Positions 46,796 through 54,585 of a DNA stretch of 64,000 nucleotides are shown piece by piece. The position numbers and the translations under genes were made by a program. Numbering within the stretch: position 1 is the stretch's first letter; each line of letters begins with the position of its first letter. The notes under the pieces are model-generated. The model made no database searches. It was given only the letters and a program-made list of their open reading frames with translations, and had not been told where the DNA came from. The stretch comes from Paenibacillus sp. YYML68 (GTDB lineage Bacteria; Bacillota; Bacilli; Paenibacillales; NBRC-103111). The stretch spans positions 3,698,501 through 3,762,500 of the forward strand of contig NZ_BQYI01000001.1 of assembly GCF_027923405.1 (NCBI RefSeq), written 5' to 3'.

Positions 46796-47293
46796 ATGCA
46801 AAAATATAATAACGACAATACAGCAAGACGCTATAAAGCGCATGTCAGCATATTAGGGACGACACAGCTACATCTGCGAAATCCTTACATCATCGCTTGG
46901 TGGTCAGCGGCGTTCCCAGGCTTTGGGCACTTGCTGCTATCCAAATATATTCGTGGATACTTACTATTCATTTGGGAGGTTGTCGTCAATATCCAGGCTA
47001 ATGTTAATCTGGCGATGATCTATTCCTTTCAAGGAAAGATCCAATTAGCCAAGGAAGTACTGGATACCCGTTGGCTTCTGATCTATATTCCTGTCTATAT
47101 ATTTGCCATATGGGACAGCTATCGTACAACGGTAGATATGAACAAGGTATATATATTGGCCTCGCATGAGGACCACACCTTCAATACATACAGTATCGCT
47201 GCCTTAGAAATTAATTACTTGGACAAGCGAAATCCGATATTGTCTGCCATCTGGTCATTCATGATGCCCGGTCTCGGCCAACTCTATATTCAC
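46796..47293 (+). pseudogene. 5' part of a membrane protein gene split by an IS66 element
   Basis: ATG at 46796 has AGGGAG 6 bases upstream. The protein starts MQKYNNDNTARRYKAHVS and has the hydrophobic text WWSAAFPGFGHLLLSKYIRG, then MMPGLGQLYIH, where the mobile element breaks it. The PGFGHLLL and PGLGQLYI motifs recall TM2-like small membrane domains. Joined to 50115-50405 after removing element and duplication, the frame is continuous for 262 residues. Function unknown. Confidence 0.85.
47286..47293 (+). repeat. Left 8-bp target-site duplication
   Basis: ATATTCAC, identical to 50107-50114. Eight bases is the usual duplication of the IS66 family. Confidence 0.92.
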
Positions 47294-47376
47294 GTAAGCG
47301 TCAAATACATCACACCTTCACCCCATGCATGCATAGATGAGATAATGTCCTCAATATGAATCGAGGAGGACATCCC

Positions 47377-47643
47377 ATGAATCGAGTAGAGCGGCAACAG
47401 GCATGGAGAACTCGCATTGAGAACTATCGAGCGAGCGGTCAAACCATGGTAGCCTGGAGTAAAGCCAATAACCATACCATCCATGAGCTGAAGTACTGGC
47501 TCAAACAGATCGAAGGCCCCCCAAAATCCAAACGATCAAAGTCTGCATCAACCTTCATCCCCGTTATCGTGCCACCTTCTCCCGTGCGTAGCAATCTGCC
47601 AACGGGATCCCTACGGATTCATGTTGGAGCGGCTTCTATGTGA
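47377..47643 (+). pseudogene. Truncated IS66 TnpA (remnant of a second element)
   Basis: The remnant encodes 88 residues starting MNRVERQQAWRTRIENYRAS (20 residues), with GAGGAGGA 6-7 bases upstream. It aligns with the intact TnpA at 49689-50018 (YEASGQTMKAWC versus YRASGQTMVAWS; FIPLTL versus FIPVIV; IIVHAGAARL versus RIHVGAASM). It stops at the junction with the inner repeat at 47640, where the partner continues about 22 residues more. It points the opposite way to the intact genes. Confidence 0.85.
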
Positions 47644-47653
47644 GCGTCAAATA
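47640..47653 (+). repeat. Inner IS66 terminal repeat
   Basis: GTGAGCGTCAAATA differs from the outer repeat GTAAGCGTCAAA at one base and marks the tnpC-proximal end of the intact element. A short hairpin, CCCACCTAGCGGTGGG, follows directly. Confidence 0.8.
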
Positions 47654-47695
47654 GCCCCCACCTAGCGGTGGGAGCGAACCTGATGTATGCTACGA

Positions 47696-49270
47696 TTACT
47701 TCTTATTCATACGACATTCAGCCGGGAGCGATCCCGACCATGGCATGAATGAATCGAGTGCTGGTTCATCAAGCGGATCAGGCAACTGAGGCAACTGCTC
47801 GAATAGATACTTCAAGTAGTTGTACGGATGCAGTCCGTTTTCCTTGGCTGTCTCAATCATGCTATAGATGACAGCGCTCGCCTTCGCTCCTCGCGGCGTG
47901 TTCGCGAACAGCCAGTTCTTCCGGCCGATCACAAACGGTTTAATGGAGCGTTCACTTCGGTTGTTGTCGATCTCCAGCCGTCCATTTTCCATGAAGGCCG
48001 TCAACTTCTCCCACTGGTTCAAGCTGTAGGCAATCGCCTGACCGGTCAAGCTCTTCGGCAATGTCCGAGAACGCTGTTGCTTGAGCCAAGCTTTGTAGGC
48101 TTCCAATACGGGAGCACTGCGCTTCTGCCGCTCTTCATGCCGCTCTTCCGGTGAAGCCTCCGCAAGCTCGCGCTCGATTGCAAACAACTGATTGCAATAA
48201 GCCAATCCTTGTCCCGCGACACTGCCGAGCGTTCCCGTCTCTGGGGGAGCTCCCTTCAATGCTTCATCGAACTTGCGACGCGCATGCGCCCAGCAGCCGA
48301 CGAGCTTGACCTTCGCGACCTTGTGGTATCCGGCGTAGCCGTCCACATGCAGATAGCCTGTAAATCCAGCCAGGAAATTCCGAGGATGCTCGCCGCCCCG
48401 CGTCCGCTGGTAGTCATACAGCACAACCGGCGGTATCCCGCGGCCTGTGCGATACAGCCACAGATACGAGGTGGATTCTGCCGATTTGCCCGGCTCCCGC
48501 AGCACCTGAAGGGTCGTTTCATCCGCATGCAGCGCATCCTGACTAAGCAGATAACGCTTCATCGCTTCATACATCGGCATGAGCCACTTCTCAGCTCCGT
48601 AGATCATCCAGTTCGCCATCGTCTGCCGGGAGAGCGAATAGCCCAGCCGGGCAAAAGCTTGCTCCTGTCGATACAGCGGCAAACTGTCCACGTACTTCTG
48701 ACACATGACATGAGATAGGATGGACGGCGAAGCCAAGCTGCCGGGATAGACCGGCTTCGGCATGGGCGCGGTGACGATTGGCGTCTGCAGCTCATGGCGC
48801 TCACAGTGACGGCAGGAGTAGACCTGACGCACATGACGCATCACCTTGACCTGTGGCGGTACAATGGCAATCTCGCTGCGCGTCTCGGTCGTCATCTCGT
48901 GCAGCGAACCGCCGCAGCATGCGCAGAGCTGCTGACCTTCTTCCAGTGTATAGACAATAGTCTCCACGGGCAGGTTGGACAGATCTTCCTCACGCTTGCC
49001 GGAAGACTTCCGGCGCTCATACGTCACCTTCTCCATTGGCGGTTCTTCACCAGCTGGTGTTGCCAGCATTTCCGCTTCGTTGAACAGGTTCAGCTCGAGT
49101 TGATCCGGATGCGTCTTCTCGCTGGAAGAGCCGAAACGTTTCTGCTGAGCCAGACGGAATTGCTCCTCGTACCATTTGAGCTTGGCCGATAGTTCTACGT
49201 TCTGTTCTTCCAGCTTCTTATTTTGTTGTTGGAGTTCTTCGAGAGTTGGGGAATCCGGTCGCTTATCCAT
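47696..49270 (-). CDS. tnpC: IS66 family transposase TnpC
   Basis: The protein has 524 residues, with start MDKRPDSPTLEELQQQNKKL at 49270 (20 residues). An N-terminal leucine-zipper-like coiled coil (about 10-45) is followed by a zinc finger (CACCGG..YSCRHCERHE) and the DDE nuclease. Its acidic residues are seen in DALHADETTLQV, LHVDGYAGYHK and DNNRSERSIKPFV. The frame is complete, so the transposase could be active. Confidence 0.92.
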   Translation of the reverse strand: MDKRPDSPTLEELQQQNKKLEEQNVELSAKLKWYEEQFRLAQQKRFGSSSEKTHPDQLELNLFNEAEMLATPAGEEPPMEKVTYERRKSSGKREEDLSNLPVETIVYTLEEGQQLCACCGGSLHEMTTETRSEIAIVPPQVKVMRHVRQVYSCRHCERHELQTPIVTAPMPKPVYPGSLASPSILSHVMCQKYVDSLPLYRQEQAFARLGYSLSRQTMANWMIYGAEKWLMPMYEAMKRYLLSQDALHADETTLQVLREPGKSAESTSYLWLYRTGRGIPPVVLYDYQRTRGGEHPRNFLAGFTGYLHVDGYAGYHKVAKVKLVGCWAHARRKFDEALKGAPPETGTLGSVAGQGLAYCNQLFAIERELAEASPEERHEERQKRSAPVLEAYKAWLKQQRSRTLPKSLTGQAIAYSLNQWEKLTAFMENGRLEIDNNRSERSIKPFVIGRKNWLFANTPRGAKASAVIYSMIETAKENGLHPYNYLKYLFEQLPQLPDPLDEPALDSFMPWSGSLPAECRMNKK

Positions 49271-49341
49271 AACGGATATATTCGTCAGCAGATGGCTCTC
49301 GCCTGCTGCTAGATAAGGCGATTCCGCGAACAATGTATGGA

Positions 49342-49695
49342 TTACCAGGCGTTGTCTGCTGTAACGGCCCGGTGTGCCTGCCGCTGTGTGAGCGCCAGTC
49401 CATCCAGCAGCCAGCGTAGCTCGCGTGCCGAGATCGCAACCGTACGTTCCGTGCTGCTCGGCCATTGGAAGGTGCCGCGCTCTAACCGGCGATAAAATAG
49501 CCAGAAGCCGTTATGGTCCCAGTACAGCAGTTTGAGCTTGTTGCGCTCTCGATTGCAGAAGACGAAGAGGCACTTGGAGAAGGGATTCAGGCCAAAGCAT
49601 TCTTGAACGATTGCCGCCAGTCCGTCAATCGATTTTCGAAGATCCGTTGCTCCAGCGGCCAGATAGACCTGATGCGCACTCGAGATGCTCAGCAT
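49342..49695 (-). CDS. tnpB: IS66 family accessory protein TnpB
   Basis: The 117-residue protein has the standard IS66 Orf2 text: AAGATDLRKSIDGLAAIVQE (20 residues), CNRERNKLKLLYWDHNGFWL (20 residues), then RRLERGTFQWP. ATG at 49695 overlaps the end of tnpA by 7 bases, as usual for translational coupling in this family. Confidence 0.92.
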   Translation of the reverse strand: MLSISSAHQVYLAAGATDLRKSIDGLAAIVQECFGLNPFSKCLFVFCNRERNKLKLLYWDHNGFWLFYRRLERGTFQWPSSTERTVAISARELRWLLDGLALTQRQAHRAVTADNAW

Positions 49696-50018
49696 GAGAC
49701 CGTTAGAGCGCTGACGACGTCATGAAGAAGCTTGGCATCGAAGCCTGATCGTACTTCAAGACGAGCGGCACCCGCATGAACGATGATGCAGGAGGATGTT
49801 GGATTACTCGAATCCGATAGGGTCAGTGGAATGAAGGAATTACTGGTGTTGCCAGAGGATTTACCAGAAGTACGTTCGTTAAGTGTACGAAGCCAATAAC
49901 GCAATTGGTCCTTGGTCACGCCTTGTTCGGCGCACCATGCTTTCATGGTCTGTCCGCTCGCTTCATAGTCCGAGACACGAGCGATCCATTCTTGTCTTCT
50001 CAGCTCTTTCTTCGTCAT
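49689..50018 (-). CDS. tnpA: IS66 family accessory protein TnpA
   Basis: The protein has 109 residues, with a helix-turn-helix-like N-terminus (EWIARVSDYEASGQTMKAWC, 20 residues). GGAGG precedes the ATG at 50018. First gene of the tnpABC set, 77 bp inside the right terminal repeat. Confidence 0.9.
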   Translation of the reverse strand: MTKKELRRQEWIARVSDYEASGQTMKAWCAEQGVTKDQLRYWLRTLNERTSGKSSGNTSNSFIPLTLSDSSNPTSSCIIVHAGAARLEVRSGFDAKLLHDVVSALTVSC

Positions 50019-50106
50019 GAGTATAAGCCTCCATCTCTGAATAACGTTGGCCTTATCTTCTCATAACGATTCATCTTGTTGAAGGTGTGCTAGGTTTGAC
50101 GCTTAC

Positions 50107-50114
50107 ATATTCAC
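50107..50114 (+). repeat. Right 8-bp target-site duplication
   Basis: ATATTCAC, the copy of 47286-47293 produced by IS66 insertion. Confidence 0.92.
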
Positions 50115-50405
50115 CGTATAACGACTGCGGCTTTTGTTGTCGTTTGGTCCGTCTTATTTTTTTATTACTCACGAACGCTCGAAGGGATCAGCCTGCTGTT
50201 CTTGGGGAAGATTGACGAAGCAACTGCCGTGTTAAATCCAGAGTGGCTATTATTTTTCCCGTCCGTTGTCGGCTTTTCGATCTATGACGCCTATGTCAAC
50301 ACTGTCGAGAATAACAAGCTGTTTGAGAGCGAAATGAGATCGTATTTGAGAAAACATTTTCAGCATGACACTTTTCGATTGAACAAAGGAAAGAAGGTTA
50401 CTTAA
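50107..50405 (+). pseudogene. 3' part of the IS66-interrupted membrane protein gene
   Basis: After the target duplication (50107-50114) the frame continues HRITTAAFVVVWSVLFFYYS (20 residues), then GKIDEATAVLNPEWLLFFP and a charged tail, ending at TAA 50403-50405. It contains another transmembrane helix. The stop overlaps the ATG of the next gene by one base (TAATG), so the downstream gene was translationally coupled to the now-broken one. Confidence 0.85.
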
Positions 50406-50863
50406 TGCAGGTTTTCTCCACATTCGAAAACAGCTCCTTCTTGGAAATTGCCATTGCGTTGTTGCAGGAGAAAGGCATTCAGAAGGAGCATATATTTGCC
50501 GTCCCGCTCGATAACCGTACGGAGGACCGAAAGCTATTCGATACGTTACACCGAGCGGATGGAGTCTCCCTCATCGATATCGCCATGGCGCTTGCCACAG
50601 CTTTCTCGGTTATTGGTGCCAGTATCGGATTTATCCTAGCATGGGGCCCGATTTACTGGGGAATGATCGGCTCGTTGATCGGCTTTGTTCTCGGTGTGAT
50701 TATCAAATACTTGTATCTGCAAGTGACGAAGAAGAATAGCAGACTGCTTCGAGGCAAGCAGTCCGAGATTATTCTAATCGTCGAATGTGACGAAGCGAAG
50801 GTTGAACTCGTGGAGCATATATTATGGGAGCATCTTGCATTAGGAGTGGCTAAAGTAAAGTGA
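50405..50863 (+). CDS. Small membrane protein of unknown function
   Basis: The protein has 152 residues. A soluble N-terminal segment (FSTFENSSFLEIAIALLQEK, 20 residues) could be a ferredoxin-like or general-stress-type domain. Two glycine-rich transmembrane helices follow (about 62-85 and 88-108, IGASIGFILAWGP and GLIGFVLGVIIKYLYL-like text), and a soluble tail contains EIILIVECDEAKVELVEHIL (20 residues). It overlaps the broken membrane gene by one base and may have worked with it. Since the insertion, its translation may depend on a new initiation context. Confidence 0.7.
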   Translation: MQVFSTFENSSFLEIAIALLQEKGIQKEHIFAVPLDNRTEDRKLFDTLHRADGVSLIDIAMALATAFSVIGASIGFILAWGPIYWGMIGSLIGFVLGVIIKYLYLQVTKKNSRLLRGKQSEIILIVECDEAKVELVEHILWEHLALGVAKVK

Positions 50864-50886
50864 GTATGGGTACTGCCAATAAAAGA

Positions 50887-50918
50887 TGCACCCCACGCCA
50901 TGCAAGCCGCGGGGTGCA
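50887..50918. terminator. Bidirectional terminator
   Basis: Arms TGCACCCC and GGGGTGCA with a 16-base loop, between two convergent genes; TATTATCATTTT follows on the plus strand. Confidence 0.75.
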
Positions 50919-50933
50919 TATTATCATTTTCGC

Positions 50934-52247
50934 TTAGACTTCAACAGGCTCTTCTGTTATCCCAATCTTCACCTTAGTAATTCTACGTTCATCTACCTCT
51001 TCCACTCTGAAGACCACACCCTCATATTCAATCACCGGGTGTTCACCTCGTAATGGTATTCTCCCAAGCTGACCAATTAAGAATCCGTTTAATGTATCGT
51101 ACTCCTCATAGGGAAAGCTAATATGGAGTTGATTACGGAGGTCACGAAGGTTTACGATTCCGCTCACCATATAGGTGTTAGCGTCCAGCTTTTCAATTTC
51201 TTTGTCATCCTCATCGTGTTCGTCGAATATGTTACCTACAATTTCTTCAAGTACATCCTCGATGGTAACAATTCCTGCAGTTCCACCGTACTCGTCAATG
51301 GCGATCGCCATATGAACTTTATTTTTTTGCAGCTCCTTGAACAGCAGATCAATTTTTTTGGAGGTCGGGACAAAATAAGGAGGTCGCGATATGTTTCGAA
51401 CCTCTAATTCTGATTCTCCACCATGTTCAATATAGTCCAGCAAATCTTTAACATGAAGAATGCCCACTACTGTATCTATACTTCCTTCATACACAGGCAG
51501 CCTTGTATATTTCTCGATATTGATTAGCCTAATAACTTCATTCAGAGATATATTTACTGGAATACCAACAACGTTGCTTCGGTGTGTCATAATATCACTG
51601 ACCGTTTTATTGTCGAAATCAAAGATGTTGTTGATCATTAATCGTTCGGTTTCTTGAATAGCTCCGTTTTCGTTACCAACTTCAACCATCATTCGAATTT
51701 CTTCTTCTGTTACTTCGTCCTTTTTTTCATTAGGATCAACGCCTGCTAATCGAACGAGCGCGTTCATAGAAAAAGTTAACAGCTTAACGAAAGGAGAAGA
51801 AATTTTGGACAACAAAGTTAATGGCGTCGCTGCAAACATGGCAATCGGCTCGGCTTTTTGCAGGGCTAGTCGTTTCGGAACAAGCTCACCTAGCACAAGC
51901 GTGAAATAAGATAATAATAGCGTTATAAGAATAACGGAAATTAATTCTAACGTTGCAATCGGTAACGGGACATTGGCGGAGTGTAAAAATTGCGCCAGCC
52001 TTCCCGCGAAGCTTTCCGCCGCAAACGCACTCGCCAAAAATCCTGCCAATGTAATTCCGATTTGAATGGTGGCTAGGAACCGGCTCGGTTCGCTCAGAAG
52101 ATTTTGCAATAACTTCGCTTTTTTATGCCCTTCTTCAGCCATTGCTTTAATTTTGTTATCATTCAACGAAATAAGAGCGATTTCCGAAGCGGCGAAAAAA
52201 GCATTCAGCACTATAAGTACAAGTAAAATCAAAATTTCAGTTAGCAA
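50934..52247 (-). CDS. CorC/HlyC-type CNNM membrane transporter
   Basis: The protein has 437 residues. TTG at 52247 is favoured because GGGAG lies 9 bases upstream; an ATG at 52256 directly touches it. The DUF21/CNNM membrane domain covers about 1-185. Two CBS domains follow (about 205-330: DIMTHRSNVVGIPVNISLNE, then DKLYLR-like IEKYTRLPVYEGSIDTVVGI). The CorC_HlyC domain (about 345-430) ends with GRIPLRGEHPVIEYEGVVF. Members transport or regulate Mg2+ or similar divalent cations. Its place beside a zinc cluster may be chance, since a terminator separates them. Confidence 0.92.
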   Translation of the reverse strand: MLTEILILLVLIVLNAFFAASEIALISLNDNKIKAMAEEGHKKAKLLQNLLSEPSRFLATIQIGITLAGFLASAFAAESFAGRLAQFLHSANVPLPIATLELISVILITLLLSYFTLVLGELVPKRLALQKAEPIAMFAATPLTLLSKISSPFVKLLTFSMNALVRLAGVDPNEKKDEVTEEEIRMMVEVGNENGAIQETERLMINNIFDFDNKTVSDIMTHRSNVVGIPVNISLNEVIRLINIEKYTRLPVYEGSIDTVVGILHVKDLLDYIEHGGESELEVRNISRPPYFVPTSKKIDLLFKELQKNKVHMAIAIDEYGGTAGIVTIEDVLEEIVGNIFDEHDEDDKEIEKLDANTYMVSGIVNLRDLRNQLHISFPYEEYDTLNGFLIGQLGRIPLRGEHPVIEYEGVVFRVEEVDERRITKVKIGITEEPVEV

Positions 52248-52510
52248 GCTTATCATCTCCCATCAAAATAAGTTTAGGCATCCACTCATTCTTGATGGAG
52301 GTTATTCCAGCTGATAAAAACTTGCTTTACTGCTCTTTTGGGCTGCAGCAAGTACCCACAGGCTATTATTGCTCGGTTCCCCTGGGTCATCGTCCATGTT
52401 CAAAGCCACCTCCTCTTTTGCACATTACCTATATTATCAATGTTTTTAGCCCAGACTTCAAGATTTAATCATGCTGTACATATTGTATGAATATTGGTCA
52501 CAAAATAACG

Positions 52511-52557
52511 AAGGGACCGTCCCCAAAGTATGGATTCTACTTGGAGGACGGCCCCTT
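52511..52557 (-). terminator. Terminator of the zagA-rpmG operon
   Basis: AAGGGACCGTCC and GGACGGCCCCTT arms enclose a second stem (CAAAGTA/TACTTGG-like). It lies 23 bp after the L33 stop on the minus strand, with TTATTTTG following. Confidence 0.7.
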
Positions 52558-52579
52558 CATTCCAGCTCAGGGCTGATCA

Positions 52580-52729
52580 TTATCTCGTTTCACGGTGCAG
52601 AGTAACTCGCTTCAATCGCGGGCAGTACTTCTTCAGCTCCAACCGATTCGGGTGGTTCCTCTTGTTCTTAGACGTTGTGTAGTTCCGGTCGCCTGTTTCT
52701 GTGCAAGCCAAGGTAACGATAACACGCAT
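52580..52729 (-). CDS. rpmG: 50S ribosomal protein L33, zinc-free (C-minus) paralogue
   Basis: This 49-residue protein starts [20 protein letters not shown] (20 residues), continues [16 protein letters not shown] and ends TLHRETR. It is an evident L33, but each of the two CxxC zinc pairs has lost its second cysteine (CTET, CPRL). Such zinc-independent copies replace the zinc form during zinc starvation and free zinc for other uses. It is the second gene of an operon, 24 bp after the COG0523 GTPase gene, whose promoter carries a Zur box. The gene is too short for most automatic ORF cut-offs. Confidence 0.92.
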   Translation of the reverse strand: MRVIVTLACTETGDRNYTTSKNKRNHPNRLELKKYCPRLKRVTLHRETR

Positions 52730-52753
52730 TGTCCTATACCTCCTTCTCTAAGA

Positions 52754-53986
52754 TTAAACGGCACCAGAAGCCAGAAGCTGCTCCAGCTGCTCCGAGGAGT
52801 AATTCGGGAGCTCATCCTTCATCTGCTTCCAATCGAGCTGCAGCTCTTCCTCTGTCAACAGACAGTGGTCCAGCTGCGCGGTCAGTGCAGCCTTATCCAT
52901 ACTAATGCCGATCAGCACGAAGCGAGTAACCCGGTCCCCATGTACAGGGTCCCAGTGCTGCAATAGCTCTGGCTCTTCGGCTAGCAGTGCCTCCCGTTGG
53001 TCATCGGGCAGCGCCGCGGCCCACAGTCCTGCCGGGCCGAACTGAATGGACGGCCCCGCCTGGCTCAAGCTCTGCGCCAGCTCAGGGCGTGTCGCGAGCC
53101 ACAGAGTACCCTTCGCTCGAACAACTTCAGCCGGCCAATTCGCCATCCACTCGGTCAGACGCTCCGTATTGAATGGGCGGCGACGCTCATACACGAACGA
53201 GGATATGCCATACTCCTCAGTCTCCGGCGTATGATGCTCCTGCTCCAGCTCCTTCATCCATCCTGCGGAGCTGCTAGCCTCATCGAAGTCGAACTTGCCT
53301 GTATTCAGCAGCTCCTGAGGATCTACCTTGCCGTAGGTCGTCCGCACAATCGTTGCACGCGGCTGCAGCTTGCGCAGCACCTGCTCCAGCTCCTCCAGAT
53401 CCTCTTCCTCTACCATGTCACATTTGTTCAACAGCAGCACATCACAGAATTCAATCTGGCTGATGAGCAGGTCGACCACATCGCGGGTATCATCCTCACC
53501 TACTGCCTGCTGACGCTCCAGTAGAGATTCGCCGCTGGAGAAGTCGTGCCAGAAGCGATAGGCGTCCACCACCGTTACCATCGTATCTAATCGACAAAAC
53601 TGCGTCAGATCAATGCCATGCTCCTCATCAATGTACGTGAAGGTCTGCGCTACAGGAATCGGCTCACCTACACCCGTCGATTCGATCAGGATATAATCGA
53701 AACGCCCCTCCTTCGCAAGACGCTCTACCTCGCGCAGCAGGTCCTCTCGAAGTGTACAGCAGATACAGCCGTTAGACATCTCAACCAGCTTCTCTTCGGT
53801 GCGGGACAATCCACCGTTATCCTTAATCAGATCGGCGTCAACGTTCACTTCGCCCAGATCGTTGACAATAACCGCTACCCTTAAGCCTTGTTTATTGTTA
53901 AGTATTTGATTGAGTACCGTCGTTTTGCCTGCACCCAAATAGCCACTCAGCACGGTTACCGGAATTTTCACTGTTGAATCGTTCAC
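52754..53986 (-). CDS. zagA: COG0523 zinc metallochaperone GTPase (ZagA/YciC type)
   Basis: The protein has 410 residues from GTG at 53986, with AAGGAGC 9 bases upstream. Walker A GYLGAGKTTVLN, the CxCC metal-binding motif in SNGCICCTLREDLL, ESTGVGEP, and the G4 motif LLNKCDM define the G3E/COG0523 family. A CobW C-terminal domain follows (about 270-380: RRRPFNTERLTEWMANWPAE, 20 residues). In Bacillus, ZagA delivers zinc to essential enzymes when zinc is scarce. Promoter boxes TTTACA-17-TATGAT with a Zur box at the start point, and the downstream zinc-free L33 gene, support zinc control. Confidence 0.9.
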   Translation of the reverse strand: MNDSTVKIPVTVLSGYLGAGKTTVLNQILNNKQGLRVAVIVNDLGEVNVDADLIKDNGGLSRTEEKLVEMSNGCICCTLREDLLREVERLAKEGRFDYILIESTGVGEPIPVAQTFTYIDEEHGIDLTQFCRLDTMVTVVDAYRFWHDFSSGESLLERQQAVGEDDTRDVVDLLISQIEFCDVLLLNKCDMVEEEDLEELEQVLRKLQPRATIVRTTYGKVDPQELLNTGKFDFDEASSSAGWMKELEQEHHTPETEEYGISSFVYERRRPFNTERLTEWMANWPAEVVRAKGTLWLATRPELAQSLSQAGPSIQFGPAGLWAAALPDDQREALLAEEPELLQHWDPVHGDRVTRFVLIGISMDKAALTAQLDHCLLTEEELQLDWKQMKDELPNYSSEQLEQLLASGAV

Positions 53987-54015
53987 TATTGTAAAGCTCC
54001 TTCGCTCTTATTTAT

Positions 54016-54062
54016 TAGTAATAATTACGTTTAATCATAACTCATTATTAACTCTTTGTAAA
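54016..54062 (-). promoter_or_regulatory. Zur-controlled promoter of zagA-rpmG
   Basis: On the minus strand TTTACA (54062-54057), 17 bp, TATGAT (54039-54034). The Zur-box-like sequence at 54016-54030 fits 12 of 14 fixed positions of TCGTAATNATTACGA and lies at the transcription start. Confidence 0.7.
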
Positions 54063-54078
54063 TAGTAACTATTTCGAA

Positions 54079-54585
54079 TTACAACAATGGATGAACATCA
54101 CCAGTACCGCAGTCAAGCTGCATAAAGTCTTCTACGCAACGCTGCATCAGGAGGCAGAAGGAGCGATTATGCCCGATATAAAAGGAAGAGAGATCGTACC
54201 GATTGCGCGACGGCTCGAATGTGACAAGCAAGCGGTGTCTCAATTGTCCCCTCGCGAGCCTCACAAACCGATCCGTGCTGTCCGATGCGATCAGCGTGAT
54301 GTACGCATATAACGAGTGATCCTCCGGTTCATCCATAGGGCTGACACCCGCGCAGGAGAACTCGGTTTGGATACCCGCCTGCTTCAAGAGCTCCAGTGTG
54401 ACGAGCCATTCCGAATCGACATGCACACATCCTAGCAACGCTAATTGCTTCGCCCGCCTCCGCACCTTGGGGCGCTGTATCCAATCGTTCAATTCCGACT
54501 CTCTGCGCAGCCAATGCCGGGTCGGATGAACGCTGATGACTGTTTCGACGTCGTCCTTCGTATTAGAAGCTTGGCAATCTGTCAT
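54079..54585 (-). CDS. Unknown protein of the Zur-controlled AAA/GTPase operon
   Basis: The protein has 168 residues. ATG at 54585 lies inside the end of the upstream GTPase gene (23-base overlap), with GGAAGGA 5 bases before it, so the two are coupled. I do not recognise the family. Visible are a basic N-terminal region (WIQRPKVRRRAKQL), a central LLKQAGIQTEFSCAGVSPMD (20 residues), a YAYITL strand, and a C-terminal QRCVEDFMQLDCGTG. Cys and His residues are scattered (C53, C80-region, C148, C158), possible metal ligands. Operon context suggests a role with zinc delivery. Confidence 0.7.
   Translation of the reverse strand: MTDCQASNTKDDVETVISVHPTRHWLRRESELNDWIQRPKVRRRAKQLALLGCVHVDSEWLVTLELLKQAGIQTEFSCAGVSPMDEPEDHSLYAYITLIASDSTDRFVRLARGQLRHRLLVTFEPSRNRYDLSSFYIGHNRSFCLLMQRCVEDFMQLDCGTGDVHPLL

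Larger units (their letters stand above)
47294..50106 (-). mobile_element. Chimeric IS66-family insertion element
   Basis: The 2813-bp unit is bounded by perfect 12-bp inverted repeats (GTAAGCGTCAAA at 47294-47305, TTTGACGCTTAC at 50095-50106) and an 8-bp target duplication. The right 2467 bp (47640-50106) is a complete IS66 element with tnpA, tnpB and tnpC on the minus strand. The left 346 bp (47294-47639) is the tnpA end of a different IS66 relative in opposite orientation. Both outer ends are therefore of the tnpA-proximal type, while the element's normal other end lies inside at 47640. Confidence 0.9.
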
